NCBI GenBank assembly: GCA_020064725.1 | Contig: JAGTWJ010000002.1 | Coordinates: 4,960,001 to 5,024,000 of the forward strand | DNA length: 64,000 bases | Direction: 5' to 3' | Source of the DNA: Drechslerella dactyloides | Lineage: Eukaryota > Ascomycota > Orbiliomycetes > Orbiliales > Orbiliaceae | Part shown: in pieces, positions 44,493 through 57,200 of the stretch | Position numbering within the stretch: the stretch's first letter is position 1 | Layout: every line of letters starts with the position of its first letter | Program-made: the position numbers and the translations under genes | The notes under the pieces: generated by a model | Databases searched by the model: none | What the model was told of the DNA's origin: nothing | The model's input: only the letters and a program-made list of their open reading frames with translations

Positions 44493-45707
44493 CTATACAC
44501 CAGTGGAAACCGTGGCACCGGCTTTGCCAATCATGAAATCTCGGCCCTAGAGGAATGTTAGTGTTATGGTCGGTCTCGTGACGCGGGGAGATGATCTTAC
44601 CTTGAGGAGCCAGCCCAACCAGGATGGAAATCTCCATCCAAACGCCGTCGCTACAGCCTTCTTTCTCCCGACAGGTACCAGCATCATGCTGTTCTTTGGG
44701 GTAGCCCAAGCCGTTTCTTTCCCAACCTTCCCTCCGGAGACCTCATACGCCCAGTTTCCGAAGAGCACACCCTTGATGAAGACGAGCTCAGCAATTTGAG
44801 CCCATCCACCGACGATATCGCCCAAGCCGTACACCAGTGGGCCAGCTTTCGTAGCTCTTTGGTAGGCGTCGACCTCAAGAAATCCGCGGTCCGTCAGAAG
44901 GTCCCTTGGCAGGGGCTCGTTGTTAGGGATCACACCGGTCGTGTCAATGTACAGGTCGACATCGACGGACTGGCCGTCACCAAATGCGACACGTGTTTGC
45001 CCATTTTCCAATTTTGTGGCAGCGGTAACCTTTGAGCTAAGGCCAACATGGACGCCCATATGCTCCAGATAGGATTTCGCGGTCGTGCCGATGTCGGGAT
45101 TGACATTGTGCAACAGACGAGGACCGTTAGTAAGGACGGTGATTGACTTGGATTTGCCGTACTTGCTGCCCAGTTCGCCTGCAGTTTCAACTGCGACGGG
45201 GCCACCGCCTGCGAGAACGATGCTTTCTGCAGCCTGAATTTCGTTGTTAAGTTTCTCCATTTCTTGAACGGCTTCAAGGTGGGATCCGCGCAGCTTGAAA
45301 GCGGGGTGTTTGGTGCGGGAGCCGAGAGCGATGAAGAGAGAATCATAGTGGATGGAGGAGCCGGCTCCCTTGTTGTACTGGTCGTCGAGAATAGTGTAGT
45401 GAACGGTACGAGAGGCGGTATCGAGAGATGTAACCTCTGCGTGAACAAAGACAAATACGTCCTGCGCGAGATTGATGTTGTCTTTGATGGACGTTTCTAG
45501 TTTTGCAGGGGGGACCAGCGAAGGTTCGACAACTGCTCTTGGGACGGCGACGGGGAAGTGGAAATGGCTGGAGAGGGATATCATGGTCAGATGGAATTTC
45601 TGGCCGGTAGCTTTGGTAATTAGAGGTATGTATTTTTTGACGAGTTCGTGGGCGGTGACAAAGCCGCCGTAGGAGCCACCGAGAATGACAACCTCGTGAG
45701 TCGCCAT
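44493..45707 (-). CDS. AIF/AMID-like FAD/NAD(P)H oxidoreductase
   Basis: Exons 45707-44601 and 44546-44493 give 387 codons (386 aa). The FAD motif VILGGSYGGF is at residues 7-16. A second dinucleotide motif, VLAGGGPVAVETAGELG, lies in the middle, then DLYIDTTGVIPNN and a final FAD-binding VYGLGDIVGG. This is the layout of AMID/FSP1-type flavoproteins (class II NADH:quinone oxidoreductase relatives). The short last exon adds GRDFMIGKAGATVSTGV, including the lipid-facing KGRDF step that family members share. The start at 45707 is chosen over the in-frame Met at 45869 because the Rossmann strand should begin within a few residues. Likely role: NAD(P)H-dependent quinone reduction or redox signalling. 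Confidence 0.92.
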
Positions 45708-48012
45708 GGTTGATTTGTGTATGGTAGATGACGCGACGGGCGAGTGGAATGGATCGAGGGATATAGGTGAATAAGTAGCCGATGTGACGAAGTTCGCGTT
45801 TATATGCTTAGAAGTATATCTCGCGATAGCAATTGATTGAGATTGATGCGATAGGGCTGTAGAGGGCAATTGAAATTGAGTGTGTTGACGCAGCTGCGCA
45901 GGCGATAGGGATTCCGATTGGTAAAAGTAAGAGGCGGAAATTGGTAAACGTAGCTAGAAGATGAAGCTAAGATGGAGTTTTTTTGTTTCGAGCACTTGAG
46001 GGTGCACTTATAAGTTCAGGTACGAGATGCTGGCGGATATATATATGTGCTGAGCGGGTTTCTTGGTGAGAAAATGTGTCCGTGATATGAGTGAGCGGAA
46101 ACGCTGCAGGCGGATGACCACTTGAGGGCAAGGACAGCGTCTCGGTCGAAAAGAGATCCGAGCCGAGAGACAGAGCGGCACTGCAGGGAGACATCGCAGA
46201 CAAAGATAACTACAGCTTAATCAGCGGCCACGCGGAGTCGAGCAGGAGCATTTCTCAGCAAGGGGAAACGCCATTGTGGGCCGTCCCTTTCTGGCGCGAG
46301 AAGCCGCCGCTTTTGCGTGTGTTCCGACGTTTGCGTTGGGACGAGATCACGTTTGTCACGCTGCAATAGACGACGGTCACGTGCCCGCCGACTCGGCCGC
46401 ATCGGCCGACTGGCATCACGTGATTGAAGCCCTTGCTCCGGCTGGGCGCTGACATAAGCAGGCATGATTTCTACTTTGGGTCGCGTTGGCTGAGGTTGGA
46501 GCTGGTGCGCGGCAGCGGATCTCTCCTCTTAAGTAGAGAAAACGTTGCACATGGAAGCAGCCTCGGGCACCGAACCCTCCGGCTCCAGAGGATGACGCCT
46601 GTGCGTACGCAGGGAATGCTCGGCTCGAGGTATGTTTTTTAACCCCCACGATAACATTATCTTGTGTCAGCCCCGTTGACGTCAGTGCTACGTGGCACTG
46701 CGGCGAAGAATATGTGGCGAGTGCGGTGCTGACAGGGCACCTCGTTTCGATGTATGTGGCTGACCCATGCCAGACACCAGCGGCGAGCCCAGCACTTCCA
46801 AGCAAAAGCCAATTGCCATCAAGCCTCGCTTGACTGGCTCGGCCCTTCCTGACTGGGACCGCATGCAGCTGCGCTGCACTGCGTCGCGAAGGGAGAAACT
46901 CGATCCCTCATCCAAGCATGCGCGCATCGTCATCTGCGATGATGCATCAGGTCACGTACATATATACCAGACGGGCGCGAGCTGGCTTCTTCATCGCACG
47001 GAGATCATGCGCTCTCGACGACCGATTTTTGATAATCCATCCGCTTGAATTCGTGAATGGGGTTTGCATCCCCAGCGATCTCACCAAAGTCCTTCCCCCT
47101 GTGTCTTGTGTCCAAGCGAAATGACTGGCCATCCAGAGCGCTTTGTCGAACGTACTAGTTCGAAATGTCCTGCGCCCAATGCATGCCTGCCTACATCTCT
47201 GGGCCCATCCCGACGATTGAGCTGTCAGCCCTGCTGGCTGCCTCTGGCCAAACAAGGATGGGGCTGGCATCCAGAACCAGTCGCGCTGGCATTCTGAGGT
47301 GCCACGCCGACACCCTAATCAAGCGATGCGATGACATCTCCCTGGCTGAGACGCTTACATCAATATTGGGCCACTGGTATCCTTGCAATTGAAGCTGCGG
47401 ACTTTGCCTTGCGTTCGGTGCTGGGTAACCTCCGTCGACTCTTCTTTGAGCAGACTGGCCATCGTGGGAGCCTGTTGAACCTTGTTTCTTCTCTGTTCTC
47501 TCTGCACAAGGCGTCAGCTTGCAGCCACCAGCTCAGACGAAGTATAATACTTCCTATTCTCTCAAATTATTTAGTCTCTCGAGCGGGTGGGCGTTTAATT
47601 GAAAGGAATCACAATCACCATCTCAGATAAAATACATCCGAAACCACACTTTTCGCAGGTGCACCCGGCGCTGGAGAGCACGCCTCCTGAGCACCATCAG
47701 CCGTCAATTCGCGACTCACCGAGCATTCTTCAATTGTACACTGACCTTGAAGGCCCTCATCACACCGACGTTCTCACCAATCAATACCTTCAGCTACTCT
47801 ACCCCTTTTAGACACCAACCGTCTTTCAACTTCCGATCAATTGCACTCCATTTGACCAACACCCACCGACAAACTCTCTTTGAAATTACACCCGTCAGAG
47901 TTAGCCGAAGCAAATTGCTTGCGCGCCCTCGTTGTTTTTGACGTCCTTCGGCGACGACATTTTTTTATTTTCACCGTAGACCATCGACGGTTCTGCCGTC
48001 AAAGTGGAAGCC
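45708..48012. other. Intergenic spacer with long leader of Ca2+/H+ exchanger
   Basis: 2.3 kb with no supported gene. Open frames at 46416-46805, 46767-47048 and 47165-47392 lack motifs. 47800-48010 is pyrimidine-rich and probably transcribed as the 5' leader of the exchanger gene. Confidence 0.5.
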
Positions 48013-49919
48013 ATGCGTAAATAATACATCATCCTTTGCCGACCCCAAGTTTCTCCGCTTAAACAGATTCCGTTAACCACATATCTTCAATCTCCAGATA
48101 AGATCAAATCATGGTCTAAGTACGAGGGTCGTCGCGCGATCGCTCCCTTTTCTGCTCACCGACATAAGCAAAAGGCGGACAACGAGGCCGGCATGTCCAC
48201 CGCAACGGACACAAATGGGGCGCAATCGCAAGCTGGTAGGCCAAGCCATGCGATACGCTGAGAGAGATCGTATTCGTCGGTGTTACTGTCGCTAACGATT
48301 CCCGTTCGCCTCACAGAATGGAAAGCTCGGAGGAAAGAGCTGCGCCAGAAAGAAGCTGAACGACGAAAGGAAGATAGGAAGAGGGCAGAAGCCCATATCG
48401 ATCGAACCATCCTCGGCCAGCTGAAAGCGGCTTTGCTTAGTAGTTATGTCAACATCATGCTCGTATTCGTTCCGGTCGGCATCGCGTTGCATTTTACCTC
48501 GGTCTCGCCCATCATAATTTTCGTCATGAATTTTCTGGCAATCATCCCGCTCGCCGGAACACTTAGCTTCGCAACAGAAGAAATCGCGTTGAGGACCGGA
48601 GAGACTATAGGTGGATTGCTCAACGCCAGCTTTGGGTAAACACCATCACAATAGGATACCCTCTCATTATCATACTAATCATTTTCCCTGTCCATAGAAA
48701 CGCGGTTGAACTCATTGTTTCCATCATCGCCCTTGTCAAACACGAGATTGTTGTCGTGCAGACATCTCTTATCGGATCCATTCTTTCGAATTTGCTGCTG
48801 GTCATGGGCATGGCATTCTTTTTCGGGGGCATCAGCCGAATCGAGCAATACTTCAATACAACCGTTGCGCAAACTGCATCATCACTTCTCGCCGTTGCAG
48901 TTCTATCCCTTATCATCCCATCTGCTTTCCACTGGGCAGGTTCCAACGGAAGGAACGGCGATGAAATCCAACGCGGAATTGTGGGTCTATCTAGGGGCAC
49001 TTCGGTGATATTGTTGGTGGTCTATGGCGTCTATCTCTTCTTCCAGCTGAAATCGCATGCGGACCTTTTCAACATGCAGTCGCAAAAGGCGCCCAAGCGG
49101 AAGGATCTAGAGCCATCTGCAATGCAGCATCTTTTGCAGCAATCTGCGAACGCTGGTACTGGCTCCATTGGTCACCCATCCGTACAGGGCCAGGCTTACC
49201 CTCGATCATCACTTTCTCCAGCGACTGCCCCAGGTTCGTCTGGTGATACAAAACCCGAGACGATAGTGGAAGAAGAAGAGGAAGAAGGACCGCAGCCCGA
49301 ACTGCTGCTCATCACCGCCGTCGTCTTGCTCGCCGGTTCTACGGCCTTAGTTGCAATCTGTGCGGAATTCCTGGTCGACTCACTAGATTACCTCGTGTCA
49401 CATTCTCCGATCAGCAAATACTTTGTCGGGTTAGTGAAAGAGCTGCCGCTCCGAATTTCGAGTTTCGAGTACTGATTGCTCGTGCTTAGACTTATCTTGC
49501 TTCCTATCGTCGGAAATGCTGCAGAACATGCTACCTCTGTCACAGTGGCGTACAAAGACAAGATGGATTTAGCAATTGGTGTTGCCGTCGGGAGTAGTAT
49601 GCAAATAGCCCTCTTGGTCATCCCTTTCGTCGTTGTACTAGGTTGGATTCTTGGAATCGACGAAATGACGCTTTATTTTGACGGCTTCCAGGTAAGGATT
49701 GCAAATCTGAGGTGTTGTCCAAATATACCTTTCAATATACGTGACTGACTAACTTCATTGTTCCAGGTTGTCCTGCTGTTGGTCTCGGTGCTTCTCGTCA
49801 ACTACCTGATCCAAGATGGGAAATCGAACTTCCTGGAGGGCACATTACTGATGGCGACCTACATTATTATCGCTGTTGCTGCTTGGTACTTTCCGCAGGA
49901 CGCAGATACTACCGATTAG
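48013..49919 (+). CDS. VCX1: Vacuolar Ca2+/H+ exchanger (CAX family)
   Basis: Exons 48013-48016, 48098-48235, 48317-48635, 48698-49429, 49490-49691 and 49767-49919 sum to 516 codons (515 aa). The first coding exon is only ATG plus one base; intron 1 has a gttaacc branch and a CTCCAG acceptor and yields MHKIKSWSKYEGRRAIAPFS. An Arg/Lys-rich cytosolic N-terminus precedes the first membrane helices. The two CAX repeats are present: GNAVELIVSIIALVKHE (across intron 3) and GNAAEHATSVTVAYKDKM (after intron 4), the cation-binding signatures. Between them lies a loop with an acidic run (VEEEEEEGPQPE), as in other fungal exchangers. Moves Ca2+ into the vacuole using the proton gradient. About 11 membrane segments fit the family. 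Intron 4 uses GTTAGT. Confidence 0.93.
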
Positions 49920-51381
49920 TGTGAGCGGGTCAATTGCCACTATCTTCTCGCAGCTTGAGCGGCGATTTTGTGGCGATCGATGGTGCACGAGGTCCGTGGA
50001 AACGGGTTTCACGTCATCCCACTTATATTTTTGTTTCGCTATTCAGTTCGCTAGACCTTGTTACTCAAGCATTATCTCAATGAGTAAAGTCCTTGCTAAC
50101 CTTACTAATACCTTATATTGGGCGGTTTATGTCACTTTCTCTTCCTGCAAGCGTGTTTGCTTTGTGTGTTTAGTCCGGTTTCATTTTTTTGGTTCAAGCT
50201 AGTGGACAGAGGCCTTAGTACATTCTACTTGATTTGAGTCTCCATATAGGCTACGTTGTGGGTGTTACTGTAAGTCAGACTTTCTAGCAGTCTGGTGCAT
50301 TCCCCTACCGGGTTGCGCGCTGCCCCGGAATGTTGGTCTCGGCCTTATGCAGGCTGACGTCGATAGGCAGATCAAATAACCCTAGTTTATGGGTTGCTAC
50401 TACTAGCTACTCGGAAGCGAGATATTAGCATGGACATGCTCTTAGGGGCTGACATCTTTATATTCCCGCGCTATCAATCCGACATGCCTTTTATATCAGC
50501 CGATAAGCTCAAGTAGCCCTTTGTAGCGGTTTTGCGCCTTCCCTTAATTGAGGTTTCCCCTACGTTATTTACGATCGTTGCCGTCACGCGCAGTGTATGA
50601 GAAACAAGATCTTACTTAGAGCCTTAAGCCGAACGGGAGGGGTTAACAATAAAGATCGTTTACGAGACCAACTTAGATTCCAGTATACTTTGCACCTCGA
50701 CTGGCTAATCTCTTGAATATGGCTGCGAGGCTTCGCGTTGGCCCGTCGATTGGTCGGATATATGCGTTTGGAAAGCTGGATCCAAGGAGATGTGCCGCGG
50801 ATTTGTCCAGCAGCCTTATATTAGCCGTATATGGTGCATTCGCCGCTTACGCGGAGAAATGTTTCCACGTGTAGAGATTGTCTCGTAAACCAGACAGCCG
50901 TCCTTTTGCGTTGTTATCGTGCACGGCTAACGGACTGACTGTTGGAAACGCTGGAGAAACGGCACAGCACAGCAAGTCACTAGTCAGGGGTTCCCTGACC
51001 AAGGTGTTGACCGCGGGCCGCACAACCGTCAACACGGAGCCGACCGGGTCTGAATTCATGAATATCCTCAGAGCTTCGGATTAGCAGTCCCAGCTCGATC
51101 GAGCTCCGGTCCAGCTTGGAGACACTGGTAATCAACAAGATCTACTTATTGTGTCAACGTATGTACAAAAAAGGACATGACAGCCAGCATGCCATTATAT
51201 AGCGACCACATGCGCATGATGCATGACGGTGATATGGTAGCTGCCTTGAGATGTTCAGAGTCTCACATGAATTCGTGAATTGCTAACTGGTAGAAACGCC
51301 GTTGATATAAACAATGCATCAAAAATACGAAACCCTGCGCGTGTGAGTATCACTAGAGATTGCGCTCGTTGTGAACCGCCT
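49920..51381. other. Convergent 3' spacer
   Basis: About 1.46 kb between two converging genes. Small hairpins are visible (CATTCC..GGAATG at 50299-50330; AACCC..GGGTT near 50380-50396). No gene or clear mobile element seen. Confidence 0.45.
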
Positions 51382-52552
51382 TCAGTTGTGACCGCTCAAA
51401 CTAAAGAGCAGCCCGTCGAAGACATACTTGATTATCGAGTTTTGGCAGACTTCTCGGAGCCTAGAGTTGCATTATGGTATTAGCTTAGGTCTCATCCTCC
51501 ACTATTTACTAGCTACTCTACGAAGCGGCATGAATTCGAACGGAGATAACTTACGTAAGCACAAGGACAAGCAGGACCCCGACAATGTCCATGCTGAACA
51601 ACTGCGACAGTGCTAGAGCTTCTATGTGCGCGTGACCAATAGTGTCGTTGACCCTTGTGGCAAGGTATTTCTGGAGACTGAAGAAAAGGATCATAAGGAC
51701 GGCCGCACTCAGAATGACGAGACTACTGAATATGAGTGAAAGTCGTCCAATAGATAGAGCATCAGAGCAATCATCCTCAACCAGTTCCGATTCTCCAAGT
51801 TCTTCTTGCGAGGGTTCAGTCTCCGAGTCGGTCTCGTTTTCTTCGGCGACAGCTACCGCTGCCTTTTCCTCGTCGACAGGCAGGGCGATTAAGCCTTCTT
51901 GGTCGTCGAAAGCAGTGATCGCTCTCAGGCACCCTATCGCCAGTATGAAATGCAGGACCATCCACGAAATTTCAGCCGCCATACTTCCTTGTGAGACCTT
52001 CCAGATCGCAGCGCCTTCGTATCCCAGAAATAGAACTTTCCAATCAAAACCGGCGAGCAAGCAAACGAGAGTTAGGATTGAGGGAACGACTCCGGCAGTC
52101 TCGTAGACGTTGAATACGACTGCCAGCGTCAGGAAGATCTGTGCAACCTGGGGCCACTCGAGGTTGCAAATCTGGCCGATAAGGAGCCGGTGAGGAGCCC
52201 GCTCCGACTTGATGGTTGACACTAAAAAGACTGCGGTCGCTACCGTTTGGGAAGCCATCCAGAAGGTCTTTTCAGGCAGTTCTATCCCCGTCTTTTCTGA
52301 TGTAACGATTCGTAAAAAATGCTCGGAGAGATACATTTGGGCGTATGTCAGAGCCACGAGGCGGGATCTTCTCCACCATCCGGCGCCCTGGTCATCCTTT
52401 GTTATGACGCCGAGTAACGTCTCCACTGTCGCGAAAGCGCAAGTACCAAGTGATAAATAGAAGAAGGTGAAACTTAAAGCCAAGAACGGAGTGGTGAGTG
52501 TGGTGAGGGCTGCCGAAGAAAGGAGCGCCGACGCAGGAGGTGATTCTGTCAT
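51382..52552 (-). CDS. Multi-span membrane protein of unknown function
   Basis: The main exon is 52552-51555. A perfect GTAAGT donor, a gctaata branch and a CTCTAG acceptor support a second exon 51460-51382; together 359 codons (358 aa). Without splicing the frame stops at 51551 (333 aa). About seven hydrophobic segments are visible: near residues 15-50, TFWMASQTVATAVFLV, VAQIFLTLAVVFNVYETA, GVVPSILTLVCLLAGF, ISWMVLHFILAIGCLRAI, SLIFSSLVILSAAVLMILFF and MDIVGVLLVLVLT. A long acidic cytosolic loop (EENETDSETEPSQEELGESE) precedes the last two. I do not recognise the family. Confidence 0.7.
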
Positions 52553-54201
52553 CTTTTACGATATCTCAAGCGGCTGATACTTCAAACGATATTGCGGGTG
52601 CTAGCAGTGTATATTATATGTTAGTGTCCCCGCGCAAGGGGTTATTGAATATTTGGAAACTGGACCGGATTGTGCAAATTTACCTGCGAAACGTACGTAA
52701 TGTGTAATAGACTATGGTCCGGTAAAGACGTTATACTGAGTATCGGTTGGCCGTGGATTATCGATCGAAGCCGCGGTAAGCCTCAGATGTAGCAAGAGCG
52801 GCAAGTTGGGAAAGGTTTGCAAGGCGATAATTGGGTAATTAATTATCGGATCTAGCAGTCTCTGTAAAGAACTTTGGTGAAGCTATAATTATATAACGAA
52901 AGAATACCCTGTTTTATTGAGATGCATGGACCGCTTCGATAGATTATTCACCGCTCTCTTAGTCAAAGGTATGCACAGTTGGGCCATAGGTTTATATAAC
53001 TGGGGCGCGTGATTTTGTGTTATCTGGTATAGGTGTCCCGCGCGATTGATCCATTTGATTGTTCTAGGTACTAGCCAGAATTTGACAATTCACCTGCAGA
53101 AAATTGTCCGCTGAAGATTGAGGCATCGACAAGCGGGCGAAGGAGGAATACATTTAACCTTGAAGAGTGAAGGGGGCCCTTGCTCCAGGTTTCTAACTAC
53201 CTGTTGTGTCAAAGCGCTGGCGGATATTGGGCAGGGGTTCGCGAGTGGACGGGTCAGAGGGGATTCCGGCCAGCCATCGAGTGCACAGCTCTGTGCGGGA
53301 CAAAAGCGGACCCTGTGACAACATCCGATCTCCTATACATTCTCCGTGCGGCATGTCGGGTTTACAGGCTTCAACCGTATCGGAGAAGCGAATAGACGGA
53401 TGGTCAAAAAACTCGGAGAGGCCAACAAGCGCATTGGCGGATGCAACTACAGATAGAGACTGTGACCCGGGGACCTCGGGATCCAGCGAAATCAGGCAGA
53501 CAGAAACAAATCAACGTCTGGTGAGCTAGGAAATTAGCCGAAACGCGCAGGTCGTCTCGAGCCAGCTGGTGTTTGCAGTCTGCTTGGTTTCCATAGCGAG
53601 AAGCCTCTTGCGACAGCGGCTTCGACCTGGGGGCTTTTGCCCAGCCGGCCGGTCGGCATCTGGGAAGGAGGGAAGGAATGCGGGACCCTATCGCTTCGAA
53701 TCCCCGCCGGCTTATCCGGCAGGCCAGGATCAATATCAGTTCTGAGAACGCGCGCGTGCCGAGCCTCCAACTTCGGTTTTGCAGGTCTGGCTTTCGCAAG
53801 AATAAAATCGTGGGGTTGAGCACAAGTTGTCCACATTCTCAACTTTCCAGAATCCTTCCTGTTTCGAGTTTGCGCAGGCGGCGCATGCATCGATCGCGCG
53901 CTCGGGAACCAGTTTTGCGCTTTGGGCGGCGCTATCAGGGACGCGTTCTCACACCGCCGTGACTCACGTCAGCTCCGGCGGTCAGCCTCGTCGCCATGCA
54001 TCGACGGCCGGTACATCTCCGGTCAACGTGGTTGCGTCGCAGAGGTCTTTTGCGTGGAAAGGTTCGATAACACGCGGCCGTTGAGCAGATTCAATCGGCC
54101 ATACTCACTTTTTCTTTTCTTAGCACTGAAGTTACCCTAATCACACTTTCGACGCCGCAGACCCGCACGGAATATCGCCAACCGCGTATACATATCCCAT
54201 A
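52553..54201. other. Divergent promoter region
   Basis: 1.65 kb between two genes reading away from each other. No supported gene; overlapping open frames on both strands at 53400-53960 have no motif. Confidence 0.5.
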
Positions 54202-57200
54202 ATGGCGGCTGCAGCTTCGGAATCGGGCCCTGAATCCGCGTGGTCGCTTCCCTCTGCACCGAACTTTACTCCATCGGCATCCCGTGCCGTTGTCATTTCG
54301 AGAAACATTCGTCACCCGAGCGAGGACGATGCCAGCGAGCGGATGCTCCAGCTTGGCAGAACTGCCAACATAATTGGACCGAAACTCATTTCTCGGGAAA
54401 GATATGAGGCTGAGGCCTTGGGGAGCGGAGCCAAGTTTGAAGTCTTCGGTCACAAGCTGCCGGTTCAACAAGATGGCGATATAGAAATGCTCTGGGAGGG
54501 TATAGATGTCCGGCGGATCGCTTTCAAGAGAGGCAAAACGTCCTTCAAGAAACCTCACAGCAATGATGACCTCTCCTCGTCTTGGGTCGCCGTCGTTTCG
54601 GGAAGCCAAGACAGTCTTTACAACATGCATACGGAGGATAAGAGGCCGAGACAACTCGAGCAGGTCGCAGCGGTTCTTCGAGAAATGGTTGGTGCTTTGT
54701 GACTCTAAGATTTCGTGACATGTGAGGCGCTGACTGGTCGATAGAAAACGCTTGCCAGACCAACTCTTCGAGACCACCGCAATATCGTCGAACTTTTTGC
54801 CTGGGGTTTTGATATGGACGACTTCAACACAAGATCTCTCATGACACCTATCCTTGTTCAGGAACGGGCATGGGGAACGTTTGGCGAGATTCTGGCGACT
54901 GATAAGCTGAGCACGGCTAGCATCTATAACCTATGCCACGATGCTCTGCAAGGTCTCGTTGCCCTCCATCGTGAAGGATTCTACCATGGAGACATAAACC
55001 CAAAGAATATACTGGTGTTCCAGGACAGCGACGCCATGATTGCCAAAATTAGCGACTTTAGCCACTCCGGCCTTCTCCCATTGGATCTGAACGATGGGAT
55101 CTGGTATCAGGGAACGAGAGGATGGCAAGCCCCTGAGGTTGATGTCAGACTGCCGACATCTAAAGCTGATATTCTAGCTCTCGAAGCTTATTCCTTCGGG
55201 CTCGTGCTGTGGTCTGCTCTCGGAATCAGAGGCAGCACACCTCTCAAGAATTCACCTGGTAGCAGGTCATCTCTTCCTAAGTTTGCCCATCGTTGCATGG
55301 AATCCTACCAGTTACCCGTCGAAATTAGCAAAATTGTGGTTCCTCTTGTTCCCCGCCTCCTTCAAGTTGATCCGAATACGAGAGATCGGTTATCGGAAGA
55401 TATCCTAGAAAGAAAAGTCGAGGTCTTTGGGTAATTCGTGAACTCCAGAAGCGTTCTTAAATGTATACATCACTGCTGACGTTGCTAAATTAGACGAAAA
55501 CTCGTTCTCCAAACACACAATCCTATCGATTTTTCTATGGATGCAGGCTTTAAGCGGCTTGACCAATTGTGAGCTTTAAAGCTTTATTTCGTGTTCGACC
55601 CAAGACTTGAGCTTAGACCGGCTAATACAGGATGTATGGCAATTCTACAGTTTACAAAATCGAAGACGGAATAGTCGCCGCACTGATGTAAACGATAGCG
55701 CTGACGATATGGATGATGCCCATGCACAGTGCCCTGCCCTCGATTCCGTGAGTCCGTTTTTGAGGCTTATCTTAGAAGAAGCGTATGTTCGGGATATCGC
55801 CTCCAGGCTTCGGAGTCTGCCCAGTTTACCAATATACAACATCCCGGCATTCAAAAGTCCCGATTTGTCAGCCTACAGGCTTCCAACACCAGTCAAATTA
55901 AAGGAATATGCGTTCAAGAGCCTCCACAGGCTAGAAGAAATTGATCAGGAACGTCAATCAGGGGCTTTCACATCTCTCACGGCCGAGGAGCTGTTCGATA
56001 CTGCTATCGGCTTTTATTCGTTCGATGCTACCCGTGGTCTGCTGTAAGTTTGTTTAATAAATGTTTATCAAGTCGTCATGCTGAGAGCGGATTCGCTGAT
56101 GCTAAGTTGATAGCTACCTGCTGCAAGCCGCCTCTGCGGGTGACGTTCGGGCTCAGGCGCTGTATGAACCACTTTCGTTGGCCGCCAAAATGGGCCCGCC
56201 GATACCCATACCATCTGACACGCTACAGCAATGGGCCTTTAATGCTCTGGCTACAGGGTTCGGCTTGAATGCAAGCTTGGCGGTTTCACAGCAGCTTGCG
56301 ACTCGGATAGCCGATTCCCAGTTTCGCGAGAATTCGGGTTTCAACAGCTACCTATTCGCACCGCACGATAGGCTCAAGACCGCAGAATCGCTCCGCATGG
56401 ACCTGGAACCTATAAAGGAGCACTTACGGACTAGCCGTTATGAGAACTATGTTGGGCAAATTCCTAGGGTCGGCTCTGATGGGAATTCGATTCTCCATTA
56501 CGCGGCCCTGGCGGGAGACGTCGACATGGTTTCGAAGTTAGTTAGTCGTCATTGTAGCTGCCCCTGGTCTTTAAACGCAACGAATAAAGACGGTGAGACG
56601 GCTCTTCTGTTCGCTTGTCGGGGCGGAAATGCTCACATTGCGAGGATTCTCCTTGAGAACGGTGCTTCTGGAAATGTCAGAGACGGGTGGGTGTCCCCGT
56701 TGCATTGGCTTTTTGTCATGCCTCAAGATAAAATGGACGAAATATGTGACCTGTTGGTGACGAAGGGCAAGGCACGTCTCAATGCGGTTGCCCCGGCCAC
56801 ACCAGCTATTCATTTCCCTTTCACTATACCACAAGGGTCTCCGTTGGTCTGGGCGGTTGCTGCTGGTTCCCTCTCTGCTGTCACAACTTTGTCCGAGGCC
56901 ATTGCTAGACGAGCGAGCCTTGATCTTTCGGAGAAGGAGTCCTGTTTCACGGGAGCTATCAAGCTGGCCATGGTGCGCCATGAGGCAGAATTCATGAAAG
57001 CAATGATTGGGGCAGCTAGTTCCAATGGTATTTCCCTTATGAATGTCGCATCGGAGGCCTTTGACTGGTCAGTTCTCAGCGTGCCGGAGGGTTCTGAGGA
57101 CATTCCTGTTTCTGCTATGCCTATTGTTGGGGATTGGAAGGATGAGATAGTAAGGGCAGTACGCCACAGGAGGGCCGATGAAGAGACGCTACGTGAAACC

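Noticed and set aside
50299..50396. Short hairpins and a telomere-like TAACCCTAG string, considered as mobile-element ends
   Set aside because: Single copies, no target-site duplication, no transposase or reverse transcriptase frame nearby.
53404..53963. Overlapping open frames on both strands before the kinase-ankyrin gene
   Set aside because: Compositional, no motif, and located in a divergent promoter region.
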